This document shows, in pieces, positions 1 to 8,276 of a DNA stretch of 64,000 nucleotides. The notes below the pieces were generated by a model, which worked only from the letters and a program-made list of their open reading frames with translations, was not told the DNA's origin and searched no databases. Position numbers and translations under genes: made by a program. Every line of letters begins with the position of its first letter. The first letter of the stretch is position 1. Origin of the DNA: Youhaiella tibetensis (lineage in GTDB: Bacteria; Pseudomonadota; Alphaproteobacteria; Rhizobiales; Devosiaceae); assembly GCF_008000755.1 (NCBI RefSeq), contig NZ_CP041690.1, positions 3,381,001 through 3,445,000 of the forward strand, given 5' to 3'.

Positions 1-837
1 GTCCTGGCCGGCATTGTAGTAGCCGAAGGCCTTGAGTCCGGTGACGACCTGCTCAAGATCGGCATCGTCATAGACGATGACTGGAGCCTTCCCACCCAGT
101 TCAAGATGCGTCCGCTTGACCGATTTCGCAGCCGCCTGCAGGACCTTTTTGCCGGTCGCGATGTCGCCGGTAATCGAGATCATCCCGATCTTCGGATGGT
201 TGATGAGGGCGTTCCCCACGGTATCGCCGCGCCCGAGAACCACGTTGACGACGCCTTCGGGCAGAATCTCCGCCATGACCTTTGCCAGCTTGAGCGCGGT
301 GAGCGGGGTCTGCTCGGATGGCTTGAAGACCACGGTATTGCCGCCCGCAATGGCCGGCGCCAGCTTCCAGGCCATCATCATCAATGGGTAATTCCAAGGC
401 GCGATCGATCCGACGATGCCGACCGGATCGCGGCGGATCATCGAGGTATGGCCCGGTAGGTACTCTCCCGCCACCGCCCCGTGCATCGAGCGCACGGCGC
501 CGGCAAAGAACCGGTAGCAATCAACGATCGCCGGGATCTCGTCGTTGAGAACGGCATTGATGGGCTTGCCGCAATTGAGCGCCTCAAGCGCCGCGAAGGC
601 CTCAGCATCTGCCTCGATGGCGTCGGCGATCCGCAGGAGATAGCCGGCGCGCTGGCCCGGCGTGGTCCGCGACCACGAGGCGAAGGCCTTGTCCGCGGCC
701 TCCACTGCCGCGTCTATCTGGCCGAGCGAAGCTTCGGGGAGAGCGAGGATCGTCTCGCCCGTCCGGGGATTGAGGATCTTCTCCTCCGCCTCCGTCCCTG
801 CTTCGAAGCGCGCTCCAATCAGCATGCCCGTTTCCAT
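1..837 (-). CDS. Aldehyde dehydrogenase, aminobutyraldehyde type (truncated by window edge)
   Basis: This is the N-terminal ~279 residues of an NAD(P)-dependent aldehyde dehydrogenase; the family is about 475 residues long. Visible landmarks are the Rossmann segment APWNYP, FKPSEQTP, and the general-base region LELGGKAP. The frame leaves the window at NAGQD, exactly where the catalytic Cys (GQxC) should follow. The start ATG has a strong GGGAGGAG ribosome site. It lies 19 bp downstream of two polyamine-type permeases, so by analogy with ydcW/patD it probably oxidises 4-aminobutyraldehyde to GABA after putrescine uptake. The substrate is inferred from context; betaine-aldehyde-like substrates are possible. 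Confidence 0.85.
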   Translation of the reverse strand, partial: METGMLIGARFEAGTEAEEKILNPRTGETILALPEASLGQIDAAVEAADKAFASWSRTTPGQRAGYLLRIADAIEADAEAFAALEALNCGKPINAVLNDEIPAIVDCYRFFAGAVRSMHGAVAGEYLPGHTSMIRRDPVGIVGSIAPWNYPLMMMAWKLAPAIAGGNTVVFKPSEQTPLTALKLAKVMAEILPEGVVNVVLGRGDTVGNALINHPKIGMISITGDIATGKKVLQAAAKSVKRTHLELGGKAPVIVYDDADLEQVVTGLKAFGYYNAGQD

Positions 838-856
838 CGAAAGACTCCTCCCAACA

Positions 857-1669
857 CTATTTGCCGGCGCCGGCGACCTGGTCGCCGTCGCGCGTGAGAT
901 AGAAAGCCAGCAGGATGGGCAGGAACGTCACCAGCACCACGACCATCGCCACCACGTTGGTGACCGGCCTTTGGCGCGGGCGGATAAGTTCCTCGAGCAT
1001 CCAGAGCGGCAGGGTCTGCTGCTGTCCGGCGGTGAATGTCGTGACGATGACCTCGTCGAAGCTGAGCGCGAAGGCGAGCATGCCGCCAGCCAGAAGCGCG
1101 GTGCCGATATTGGGCAGGATCACGTATCGAAAAGTCTGGAACCCGTCGGCGCCCAGATCCATCGACGCTTCGATGAGCGATCCGGAAGTCCGCCGGAAGC
1201 GGGCAACGGCATTGTTGTAGACCACCACTACGCAGAACGTGGCGTGGCCCAGGACGATGGTCCAGAACGAGAAGGGAATCTCGAACATCGAGAAGGCCGA
1301 GCGTAGCGCGATGCCGGTGATGATGCCGGGCAGCGCTATGGGCAGGATGACGAGCAGGGAAATCATCTCCCGCCCGAAGAACCGGGTCTGGCTGACCGCG
1401 GCGGCGCAGAGCGTCCCAAGGACCATGGCGATCGCCGTGGCGACGGCGGCGACCTGAAGCGAGAGCGAGAGCGCCACCCAGACATCGGGCCGCCCCCAGG
1501 TGACGGCGAACCACTTGAGCGTCAGGCCCGGCGGAGGCCAGACAAAGCTCTTTTCCTCGGTGGTGAAGGCGTAAACGAAGATGATGAGCAGCGGCACGAA
1601 AAGATAGAGCAGCCCTGCCCCGGCGGCCAGCTTGAGCCCCCACGGGGCCTTGTCGAGATCAGAGCGCAT
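857..1669 (-). CDS. Polyamine-type ABC transporter permease (PotC/YdcV-like)
   Basis: A 270-residue inner-membrane permease with about six membrane helices and the EAA loop ([10 protein letters not shown] followed by LPNIG) that contacts the ATPase. It belongs to the PotC/YdcV branch of binding-protein-dependent permeases. It overlaps the end of the preceding permease gene by 11 bp, showing translational coupling, and is followed by the aldehyde dehydrogenase. With its partner it should form the membrane channel for putrescine or a related polyamine. Substrate is inferred from the neighbouring dehydrogenase and the YdcS-like binding protein. Confidence 0.88.
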   Translation of the reverse strand: MRSDLDKAPWGLKLAAGAGLLYLFVPLLIIFVYAFTTEEKSFVWPPPGLTLKWFAVTWGRPDVWVALSLSLQVAAVATAIAMVLGTLCAAAVSQTRFFGREMISLLVILPIALPGIITGIALRSAFSMFEIPFSFWTIVLGHATFCVVVVYNNAVARFRRTSGSLIEASMDLGADGFQTFRYVILPNIGTALLAGGMLAFALSFDEVIVTTFTAGQQQTLPLWMLEELIRPRQRPVTNVVAMVVVLVTFLPILLAFYLTRDGDQVAGAGK

Positions 1670-2615
1670 CGAATGCCCCCTGCCGCTTGGCCATCCAGAG
1701 GTAGAAACCCATGATCACGATCGGCACGACGGTGAAGGCGGCTGCCAACGGGATATTTCCCGCCGTTCCCTGTTGGGTGTAGACGGCCTGGCCGATGAAC
1801 AGCCGCGAGGAACCCACGATCTGCGGGATGATGTAGTCGCCCAGGGTCAGCGAGAACGTGAAGATCGATCCGGCGATGATGCCCGGAAGCGCCAGCGGAA
1901 AAATCACATGCCGGAAGGTCTGCCAGGGATTGCCACCCAGGTCTGATGACGCATCGGTCAGGTTGATCGGCACGCGCTCGAGCGCCGCCTGCGTCGGCAG
2001 GATCATGTAGGGCATCCACACATAGACGAACACGAGAAAGGTGCCGATGTAGCTGACGGAAAGCGAGTTGCCGCCGATGACCGGGATCGCCAGGATCGCA
2101 TCGAGTATGGGCGTGATGTGGAGGACCTCGAAAAGCCAGGTGAGAATGCCCTCCTTGGCCAGGATCAGCTTCCAGGCATAGACCTTGACCAGGTAGCTCG
2201 ACCACAGGGGCAGCATGACCCCGAGATAGAACAGCGCCTTCCATTTTCCCCGTGCATAGCGCGCCGCCATGTAGGCGATGGGGAAGGCGATGATTGCCGA
2301 GGCCAGTGTCACCAGCGCCGCCATCACCACGGTGCGCATGATGATGTCGAAGTTCGACGGCCGCAGGAGTTCGGCATAGGTCTTGAAGGTGAATTCGGGG
2401 ATCACCAGGCCCGAGAACTCATCGAGCGAATAGAAGCTCTGGATGAGCAGCGTGAAGAGCGATCCGAGATAGACGATGCCCAGCCAGAGCACCGGCGGGG
2501 TGAGCATGAGGAAGACAAGCAGCCCGGGTCGCTTCCAGAAGAGATCGGAGAGCCGGCCGGAGAGGCCACCGCGCTGCGGCAGGATCGCGCCAGTGTCCGC
2601 CGCTTCCGCGCTCAT
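1659..2615 (-). CDS. Polyamine-type ABC transporter permease (PotB/YdcU-like)
   Basis: A 318-residue permease with a hydrophobic first helix ([19 protein letters not shown] region) and an EAA-type loop ([15 protein letters not shown], then FPLALPG). It is the PotB/YdcU partner of the downstream permease. The start ATG overlaps the stop of the ATPase gene by 4 bp. The first ~30 residues are cytosolic. Order ATPase-permease-permease matches E. coli ydcTUV. Confidence 0.88.
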   Translation of the reverse strand: MSAEAADTGAILPQRGGLSGRLSDLFWKRPGLLVFLMLTPPVLWLGIVYLGSLFTLLIQSFYSLDEFSGLVIPEFTFKTYAELLRPSNFDIIMRTVVMAALVTLASAIIAFPIAYMAARYARGKWKALFYLGVMLPLWSSYLVKVYAWKLILAKEGILTWLFEVLHITPILDAILAIPVIGGNSLSVSYIGTFLVFVYVWMPYMILPTQAALERVPINLTDASSDLGGNPWQTFRHVIFPLALPGIIAGSIFTFSLTLGDYIIPQIVGSSRLFIGQAVYTQQGTAGNIPLAAAFTVVPIVIMGFYLWMAKRQGAFDAL

Positions 2616-3601
2616 GCCTCATCCTCCATCAGATGCAGCGCCGATTGCGGAAAGTCGATCGCGACATGCGCTCCCTCCGCCGGCACCCGGTCATCGGACG
2701 GCACGACGGCGTGGAGCCGCGTCCCGTTGAGGTCGATCCCGAGCCGGGTTGTCGAGCCGAGATAGCTACGTGAGATCACAGTTCCGCTGAGTATGCCCTC
2801 GCCGTTGAGGTGAATGGATTCCGGCCGCAGACTGGCCCATTTACGCTGCCCCGAAACGCGTTCGACGAATTCGGGCGGCAAGACGTTGGACGAGCCGACG
2901 AAGTCCGCAACGAACCGCGAATTAGGTTTGCCGTAGATTTCCTCGGGCTTGCCCACCTGCCTGACCCTGCCCTCGGAAAACACCGCGACCCGGTCGGCCA
3001 TCGACAGGGCCTCGCCCTGATCGTGGGTCACGAAGATGAAGGTGATGCCCAGGGTCTTCTGCAGGCTCTTGAGCTCTTCCTGCATGCTCTCGCGCAGCTT
3101 GAGATCGAGCGCGCCCAGCGGTTCATCGAGCAGCAGCACCTTGGGCCGATTGACGATCGCCCGGGCCAGAGCAACGCGCTGGCGCTGCCCGCCCGAAAGC
3201 TGACCCGGACGGCGCTCGCCATACCCGGCGAGCTTGACCAGCTCCAGCGCCGCCTCGGCCTGCCGGTTGCGCTCCTCGCGCCCAACCTTGCGCAGCATCA
3301 GGCTATAGGCAACGTTGTCGAGCACGTTGAGATGCGGGAAGAGCGCGTAGTCCTGGAATACCGTGTTGACGTTGCGCCGGTAGGGCGGCACGCCCTCGGC
3401 CGTCTCGCCGAAGATCTCGATATGCCCGGAGGTCGGTTGCTCGAAACCGGCGATCACCCGCAGGCACGTTGTCTTGCCCGAGCCGGAAGGGCCGAGCATG
3501 GCGAAGAACTCGCCAGGGGCGATATCGAGATCCACCTCGTCCATGGCCTTGATCGGCCCGAAATGGCGCGACACCTTTTGAAGAGAAACCGCTGCAGTCA
3601 T
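2612..3601 (-). CDS. Polyamine-type ABC transporter ATP-binding protein (PotA/YdcT-like)
   Basis: A 329-residue ATPase of the PotA/YdcT family. Walker A (GPSGSGKTT, ~residues 38-46), signature LSGGQRQRV, Walker B LLLDEPLGALD and the switch His in VTHDQ are all intact. A C-terminal TOBE-like domain follows (~residue 240 onward). It energises uptake through the two permeases downstream and is separated from the binding-protein gene by a strong stem-loop. Confidence 0.9.
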   Translation of the reverse strand: MTAAVSLQKVSRHFGPIKAMDEVDLDIAPGEFFAMLGPSGSGKTTCLRVIAGFEQPTSGHIEIFGETAEGVPPYRRNVNTVFQDYALFPHLNVLDNVAYSLMLRKVGREERNRQAEAALELVKLAGYGERRPGQLSGGQRQRVALARAIVNRPKVLLLDEPLGALDLKLRESMQEELKSLQKTLGITFIFVTHDQGEALSMADRVAVFSEGRVRQVGKPEEIYGKPNSRFVADFVGSSNVLPPEFVERVSGQRKWASLRPESIHLNGEGILSGTVISRSYLGSTTRLGIDLNGTRLHAVVPSDDRVPAEGAHVAIDFPQSALHLMEDEA

Positions 3602-3628
3602 TGGGTGATGTATCCCCGGCTCGCTGCA

Positions 3629-3651
3629 CCCTCCCCGCCCGGCGGGGAGGG
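3629..3651 (-). other. Intercistronic stem-loop between binding protein and ATPase genes
   Basis: Perfect 11-bp inverted repeat (CCCTCCCCGCC / GGCGGGGAGGG) with a 1-nt centre, lying in the 73-bp gap between the binding-protein stop and the ATPase start. No T-run follows, so it looks like an mRNA stabiliser or partial attenuator rather than a full terminator. Confidence 0.6.
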
Positions 3652-3674
3652 CGTTTGACAGGCTGGTGTGCGGA

Positions 3675-4826
3675 TCAGCCGCCCATCACGGCGATGTAGT
3701 CCGAGACCCAGCGCGAATAGGGCACGCAGGTTCCCTGGCTGCAGGTCGCCGTCGGCGTCTTCCAGAACTTGATCTTGTCGAAATTATCGAAGCCGTTGGT
3801 CTTGCAGCCCTCCGGTCCCAGCAAGTCGCTGGCCGTGCAGGCCGCTGGCACCACCGGCACCGATCCGAACCAGGCCGAGACATCGCCCTGTACCTTGGGA
3901 TCGAGGGAATGCTCGATCCAGAGATAGGCGCAGTTCGGGTGAGCCGCATTGGCCGCCAGCATCGTTGTATCGGCCCAACCCGTGGCGCCCTCCTGGGGAA
4001 TAGTCGAGGCGATCGGCTGCTTGTCGAACTGAAGGGTGTTCACCTGGAACGGCCAGGAGCCGGAAGCGACGACGCCTTCGGTCTTGAAGTCGTCGACCTG
4101 CACCGCGGCGTCGTGCCAATAGCGGCTGACCAGTGCCCGCTGCCCCTTGAGGAGCGCGATTGCCGCGGCGTACTGATCCTCGTTGAGCTCATAGGGGTCC
4201 TTGATGCCCAGTTCCGGCTTGGCGGTCATCAGGTAGTTTGCGGCATCGGCGATGTAGATCGGCCCGTCATAGGCCTGCACCCTGCCTTCGTTGGACTTGC
4301 CGTCCGGAAAATCCATCTTCTCGAACACGACGTTCCAGCTGGTCGGCGCTTCCCTGAAGACATCGGTGTTGTACATCAGCACATTGGGCCCCCACTGGTA
4401 AGGGACGCCATAATGCTGGCCATCGACGGTGAACCAGGCGCCATCCTTGAGCCTGTCGTCGACGCTCGCCCAGCTCGGGATGAGATCGGTATTGACCGGC
4501 ACGACCTTCTTGCCTGCCACCAGGCGGAGCGACGCATCGCCGGAAGCCGTCACGAGATCGAACCCGCCCTGGTTCATCAGCGTGACCATTTCGTCGGACG
4601 TGGCTGCCGTCTTGACGTTGACCTTGCAACCGGTGGCCTTTTCGAACCCAGTCACCCAGTCATAGGCAGGGTCGGACTCGCCGCGCTCGATATAGCCCGG
4701 CCAGGCCACGATATTGAGTTCGCCCTCTCCGGCCCCCACGGCGGTCATGGCGTTCTGCGCCAGCACCTGCCCGTTGAACGCCGCTACCATAGTCAGGGCC
4801 AGTGAAGTCTTGATTATGGATTTCAT
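3675..4826 (-). CDS. Polyamine-type periplasmic substrate-binding protein (PotD/YdcS-like)
   Basis: About 383 residues with an N-terminal signal peptide (MKSIIKTSLALTMVAAF... cleaved near VLAQ). The body is of the PotD/YdcS spermidine/putrescine-binding type, with NIVAWPGYIERG near the mature N-terminus and a Cys-rich C-terminus. I chose the ATG at 4826 because GGGAG lies 9 bp upstream and the signal peptide begins there; an in-frame start 30 bp earlier is possible. It should capture a polyamine in the periplasm and deliver it to the two permeases. Confidence 0.87.
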   Translation of the reverse strand: MKSIIKTSLALTMVAAFNGQVLAQNAMTAVGAGEGELNIVAWPGYIERGESDPAYDWVTGFEKATGCKVNVKTAATSDEMVTLMNQGGFDLVTASGDASLRLVAGKKVVPVNTDLIPSWASVDDRLKDGAWFTVDGQHYGVPYQWGPNVLMYNTDVFREAPTSWNVVFEKMDFPDGKSNEGRVQAYDGPIYIADAANYLMTAKPELGIKDPYELNEDQYAAAIALLKGQRALVSRYWHDAAVQVDDFKTEGVVASGSWPFQVNTLQFDKQPIASTIPQEGATGWADTTMLAANAAHPNCAYLWIEHSLDPKVQGDVSAWFGSVPVVPAACTASDLLGPEGCKTNGFDNFDKIKFWKTPTATCSQGTCVPYSRWVSDYIAVMGG

Positions 4827-4942
4827 GACGTAGTCTCCCGTTCCCTTGGCGGGCATCCGGCGTCCCTCCGCCCAATGCCTTGAGAGAACAGTATCCCTGC
4901 GGTTACCGTTCGCAAATTCATTCGAGAGAATGGTAATATCGA

Positions 4943-5866
4943 TTATTCCGATACCACACGCCCGCGCTGGCGCGCGTGCTGGGCCTGGGCAATGCCGATG
5001 AAGTCACGTGCCGCCTGCGGCAGGGCCGACCCGCGCCGCCAGACCATGCCGACCTGCACGACCGGCAGGGAGCCGGCAATATCCCGGCTTTCGATGCGGT
5101 CCCCTTCAAGCGACCACGGCCGATAGATGAGGTCGGGTAGCAACGCTATGCCGGCGCCCGTCGCCACGAGGCTGCGGACCGCCTCGACCGACCGCGTCCG
5201 AAATGCCACGTGGGGACGGGCACCCAGGGCCCCCAGCAGCTTGCCGGTATATTCCTCTGTCTCGTCGACCGTGAGCATGATCAGCGGCTCGCTGGCAATG
5301 TCGGCGACGTTGATGATATCGGCTCCGCCCAGGCGATGGCCGAGCGGCAGCCAGAGGCGATAGGGCGATGTCTCGAAAATCTCCGCCTGCAACGCAACCC
5401 GGTCGCGCAGGTTCGAAATCACCATCACCGCCACATCCAGTTCGCCGCCGATCAGTAGGTGCTCGAGGTAGTCGCCATTGTCCTCGATCGCCGTCACTTC
5501 CACACTTGGAAAGGCCCGGCGATAACGCGCCAGCAGGTCCGAAAGCACATAGCCCGCCACCAGCGAGGTAACGCCAAGGTGCAGGAGCCCGGAAGCCGGT
5601 TCCTCCTCGTCGGTGAAGCTGCGACGCGCGTCCGAGACACTGGCCAGGATGCGGGTGGCGTGGCGCATGAACTGGTGGCCCTTCTGGGTGATCGACAGCC
5701 CGCGCCGATGCCGCTCGAAGAGTTCCACGCCCAGGTCCTGCTCGAGGTCCTTGATGGCTTCGGTCACCGCCGACTGGCTGATCGACAAGGTCTGCGCCGC
5801 ACCCGACACAGTCCCCTGCTCGGCAACGGCAATGAAGTACTGGAGCTGCCGGATCGTGAAAGCCAT
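4943..5866 (-). CDS. LysR-family transcriptional regulator
   Basis: A 307-residue LysR regulator with an N-terminal winged helix-turn-helix (IRQLQYFIAVAEQGTVSGAA, then SISQSAVTEAIKDLE) and a C-terminal effector-binding domain. The ATG at 5866 begins the conserved MAFTIRQL; a GTG two codons upstream is an alternative. It reads in the same direction as the putrescine-type transport genes 86 bp downstream and is the probable regulator of that operon. E. coli uses a GntR/MocR regulator (YdcR) at this place, so the regulator type differs. Confidence 0.88.
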   Translation of the reverse strand: MAFTIRQLQYFIAVAEQGTVSGAAQTLSISQSAVTEAIKDLEQDLGVELFERHRRGLSITQKGHQFMRHATRILASVSDARRSFTDEEEPASGLLHLGVTSLVAGYVLSDLLARYRRAFPSVEVTAIEDNGDYLEHLLIGGELDVAVMVISNLRDRVALQAEIFETSPYRLWLPLGHRLGGADIINVADIASEPLIMLTVDETEEYTGKLLGALGARPHVAFRTRSVEAVRSLVATGAGIALLPDLIYRPWSLEGDRIESRDIAGSLPVVQVGMVWRRGSALPQAARDFIGIAQAQHARQRGRVVSE

Positions 5867-5938
5867 GAACACTTAAAGCATTGGCACAAGCGCCGCTCAA
5901 TCGCTATGGAAGCGAACCAACCGAGGCAAGGAGCAAAC

Positions 5939-6184
5939 ATGGGCAGCCGGGCCAACAGCCAAGCCGCAGTCGAACGCCGGATACGCAGGGTGGCGCAGCG
6001 CCGCGGGCTGAGCCTGCTTATCGCCCAGAAGCGCAACCCCAAGATCGACGCCCATGGTGGCTACATGCTGCGCGACGACGACACCTTCGCGATCGTCTTC
6101 GGTAATGTCGGCTATGACTTCAGTGCCGACCTGGAGGAAATCGAGGCCTGGCTCGACGAGGCCGACGAGGAAGGCTCAGCGTAG
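5939..6184 (+). CDS. Conserved small protein of unknown function
   Basis: An 81-residue basic-then-acidic protein. It has a charged N-terminal helix (VERRIRRVAQRRGLSL), a central GGYMLRDDDTFAIVFG segment and an acidic tail (LEEIEAWLDEADEE). The layout resembles small uncharacterised proteins common in Alphaproteobacteria, but I cannot assign a function. The start is set by AAGGAG 7 bp upstream of ATG 5939; an earlier in-frame ATG at 5906 lacks a ribosome site. Its 3' end overlaps the convergent membrane-protein gene by 9 bp. Confidence 0.65.
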   Translation: MGSRANSQAAVERRIRRVAQRRGLSLLIAQKRNPKIDAHGGYMLRDDDTFAIVFGNVGYDFSADLEEIEAWLDEADEEGSA

Positions 6185-6712
6185 CGACGCGATAACGCCG
6201 CGCAGCCAGGCGCGCGCTGCCCGGACGTGTTTCGCCGCGGCCTGCCAGAGGCCAGTGGACCTGACCCAGCCCAGCGCCTTGTCGCGCAGTCCCACCAGCC
6301 ACTCCATCAGCCGCCGGAACCAGCCGATCTTCATCAGCTGGCCGTGCCCGGTGTGGTAGATGCGGTCGCACGTAAAGATAGAGAGAATCTCGGCCGCAAC
6401 GAGCAGCACCGTTCCCTCAACGACATGGCCGGTGGCGCCCCAATAGAGGGCGAAAACCTTGGCGGGCTCGATGATGACAAAGGGCACCGCCAGGAGCACA
6501 AGCACCACATAGGGTGGCAGCCGCGCGATGATGGCGCCCACCAACTCGAAGATACGCAGACCCGAAAGCCACCCGATGAACGGCCGGAACAGCGGGAACA
6601 GCAACTCGTCCAGCGCCATGTAGACGATGACCACCACGGCGACGACAAACCGGGCCAACGCGCGCAAGGCACGCAGATAGGCAGGCCGGCGGGGAGGTTG
6701 GCGTTGGCTCAT
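6176..6712 (-). CDS. Hypothetical multi-span membrane protein
   Basis: A 178-residue protein with about three or four membrane segments (FVVAVVVIVYMAL, YVVLVLLAVPFVII, VVEGTVLLVAAEIL) and basic ends. I start it at ATG 6712, preceded by AAAGGA at good spacing, rather than at a longer in-frame start at 6787 that would add 25 unlikely residues. No catalytic motif is visible. Position beside EcfG-controlled genes suggests, but does not show, a stress or envelope role. Confidence 0.7.
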   Translation of the reverse strand: MSQRQPPRRPAYLRALRALARFVVAVVVIVYMALDELLFPLFRPFIGWLSGLRIFELVGAIIARLPPYVVLVLLAVPFVIIEPAKVFALYWGATGHVVEGTVLLVAAEILSIFTCDRIYHTGHGQLMKIGWFRRLMEWLVGLRDKALGWVRSTGLWQAAAKHVRAARAWLRGVIASLR

Positions 6713-6840
6713 GCCAGTCCTTTCGAGTGCTGGACGTAAGCATGCCGCCCAGCCTTGCAAGGGGCGGCGCCACGGCCATCGCTGCACCCGGCCGTAGCCG
6801 GGGACGACTAAGGTCGTACCATCGCTTCGAATTTTACGAT

Positions 6841-6866
6841 GGAACTATTCGCGCGGAGCCGCCGTT
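6841..6866 (+). promoter_or_regulatory. EcfG-type (general stress) promoter
   Basis: GGAAC at 6841-6845, a 17-bp spacer and CGTT at 6863-6866 match the alphaproteobacterial EcfG consensus exactly. It lies 70 bp upstream of the small membrane-protein gene at 6936. Confidence 0.8.
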
Positions 6867-6935
6867 TTTTCACCAGCGCGTATCGACGCGTCATCTCAAG
6901 AGCATCGGGCGGCGCGACCGCCAGGAGGCAAGACG

Positions 6936-7085
6936 ATGTACGACACGAACCCCATCCGGCGCGGTGCGACAGCTCTCGCCACTCAAGAAGACACCCGGCG
7001 TGCACGTCTGATGGTGCTCATGGCCGCGATCATTCCTGCGGCCGCCATCCTCGTCGCCTGCGCCACCATGCTGGCGGCCATCTAG
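6936..7085 (+). CDS. Small single-span membrane protein, unknown function
   Basis: A 49-residue open frame beginning ATG TAC GAC, preceded by an excellent ribosome site (AGGAGG, 7 bp spacing). The first 24 residues are polar and basic; the rest is one hydrophobic segment (MVLMAAIIPAAAILVACATML). It sits directly downstream of an EcfG promoter and 27 bp before a DUF3309 gene, so the two are probably co-transcribed in the general stress response. Function unknown. Confidence 0.65.
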   Translation: MYDTNPIRRGATALATQEDTRRARLMVLMAAIIPAAAILVACATMLAAI

Positions 7086-7112
7086 GCCGCCCTAGACCAA
7101 GGACTGTGTCCC

Positions 7113-7271
7113 ATGACCCTTGGCACCATACTGCTCATCATCATCATTCTGGTGCTCGTTGGCGCCCTGCCGACCTGGGGTTACAGCCGGGGCTGGGGTT
7201 ACTACCCATCAGGCATCGTCGGCATCATCCTTGTGGTGGTGCTCATCTTGCTGCTGATGGGACGCATATAG
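7113..7271 (+). CDS. DUF3309 family small membrane protein
   Basis: A 52-residue protein with two hydrophobic stretches around the family core PTWGYSRGWGYYPSG, the hallmark of DUF3309. The ends are MTLGTILLIIII and LLLMGRI. Function is unknown; family members are often found among small stress-induced membrane proteins of Alphaproteobacteria. It probably shares the EcfG promoter at 6841 and ends at the terminator at 7349. Confidence 0.82.
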   Translation: MTLGTILLIIIILVLVGALPTWGYSRGWGYYPSGIVGIILVVVLILLLMGRI

Positions 7272-7348
7272 TTCAGAGCGCGGCAACGGCGGTCCCTGCA
7301 AACCGTCGGCGCTCAAGCGGGCAAGGTCGCCCCCCTTGTGCCCGCAAC

Positions 7349-7377
7349 GCCACCCCGGTCCAGACGGCCGGGGTGGC
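7349..7377 (+). terminator. Rho-independent terminator
   Basis: Ten-bp stem GCCACCCCGG / CCGGGGTGGC with a 9-nt loop followed by TTGATTTT. It ends the small-protein unit and lies just before the next EcfG promoter. Confidence 0.7.
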
Positions 7378-7387
7378 TTGATTTTCG

Positions 7388-7412
7388 GGAACTTTTTGCC
7401 GTTGTGGCCGTT
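7388..7412 (+). promoter_or_regulatory. EcfG-type (general stress) promoter
   Basis: GGAAC at 7388-7392, a 16-bp spacer and CGTT at 7409-7412, 34 bp upstream of the DUF883 gene start. Confidence 0.8.
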
Positions 7413-7445
7413 CTAGTCGGGAGCCTTTTCCGAGGAGAATTGATT

Positions 7446-7826
7446 ATGGCCAGCACCGGCGACCTAGCACCGAACCGCACGACCCAGCGCAAGGCGAGCA
7501 CCAGCAACGGCGCAGCCAATCGCGCGGCTCTCGCCAAGCGCGAGGAACATCTTGAAGAGATGGTCAACCAGCTTCAGGAAGACATCAAAGCCATTGCCGC
7601 CACCCTGGCACGCATGGGCAACGACAAGGTCTCGACCGCCAAGGAAACCGCCAAGCACGAAGCGAGCAAAGTGGTGGCCCAGGGACAGCAGATGGTTGAC
7701 GATCTTTCCGGCCAGGCCGGGGAACTCGAACGCCAGCTCAAGGACACGATTCGCGAGCGTCCGCTGACTGCCGTCGCTAGCGCGGTCGGCATCGGTTTCA
7801 TCCTGGCCCTGCTTGCCCGGAAATAA
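7446..7826 (+). CDS. DUF883 (ElaB/YqjD-like) membrane-anchored protein
   Basis: A 126-residue protein with a polar, Ser/Thr/Asn-rich N-terminus, a long amphipathic helical region (~residues 28-95, with EDIKAIAATLARMG) and one C-terminal membrane helix (PLTAVASAVGIGFILALLARK region). This is the layout of ElaB/YqjD proteins, which in E. coli are inner-membrane, ribosome-associated and stationary-phase induced. Start ATG 7446 follows a GAGGAG site. The EcfG promoter upstream fits stress induction. The next gene is the YqjE-like partner. Confidence 0.82.
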   Translation: MASTGDLAPNRTTQRKASTSNGAANRAALAKREEHLEEMVNQLQEDIKAIAATLARMGNDKVSTAKETAKHEASKVVAQGQQMVDDLSGQAGELERQLKDTIRERPLTAVASAVGIGFILALLARK

Positions 7827-7829
7827 CGC

Positions 7830-8276
7830 ATGCACCTGTTCGCCCAGTTCGCAACGCTTTTCGGCCTCGAAGCCGAAGCGCTGGTGGATCGCGCCAAGAG
7901 CCAGGCCATCGTCGCCGGAGCGATCGGCTTTTTCGCCCTGATCGCCGTGGCGTTCCTGCTGGTGGCGGCTTATCTGGGGCTGGCCGGTTGGCTTGGCCCG
8001 ATCTGGGGTGCCCTCGCTATTGCCGGAGCGGCCATCGTCATCGCGCTCGTGATCTATGTCTGGGCGCGCATGGCCGAAGCCAATCGCAAGCGGATCGCCG
8101 CGGAACGCCGCCGGCAGAGCGAGGCCAACAGCCTCATCACCACGGCGGCTCTCACTGCCATCCCCATGGCCCTTTCCTCCCCGACAATCCGGCGTGTCGG
8201 CCTGCCGTTAGCCGCGCTGGCGGCGGTGATCTTCTTTTCGCGCCACGAGCGACCGCCCGGCGAAAGCCAGGATTAG
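7830..8276 (+). CDS. YqjE-like / phage-holin-family membrane protein
   Basis: A 148-residue protein with two close membrane helices near residues 25-75 (GFFALIAVAFLLVAAYLGL and WGALAIAGAAIVIALVIYVW), a basic linker, and a further hydrophobic segment near residue 130. It begins 3 bp after the DUF883 gene, reproducing the yqjD-yqjE order of enterobacteria. The family is often labelled holin-like, but context points to a stress membrane protein. Confidence 0.72.
   Translation: MHLFAQFATLFGLEAEALVDRAKSQAIVAGAIGFFALIAVAFLLVAAYLGLAGWLGPIWGALAIAGAAIVIALVIYVWARMAEANRKRIAAERRRQSEANSLITTAALTAIPMALSSPTIRRVGLPLAALAAVIFFSRHERPPGESQD

Noticed and set aside
3629..3651. Full Rho-independent terminator
   Set aside because: No T-run follows and the next genes depend on read-through from the same promoter.
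7830..8276. Phage holin and hence a prophage remnant
   Set aside because: No other phage gene is present, and the gene follows a DUF883 gene exactly as yqjE follows yqjD.
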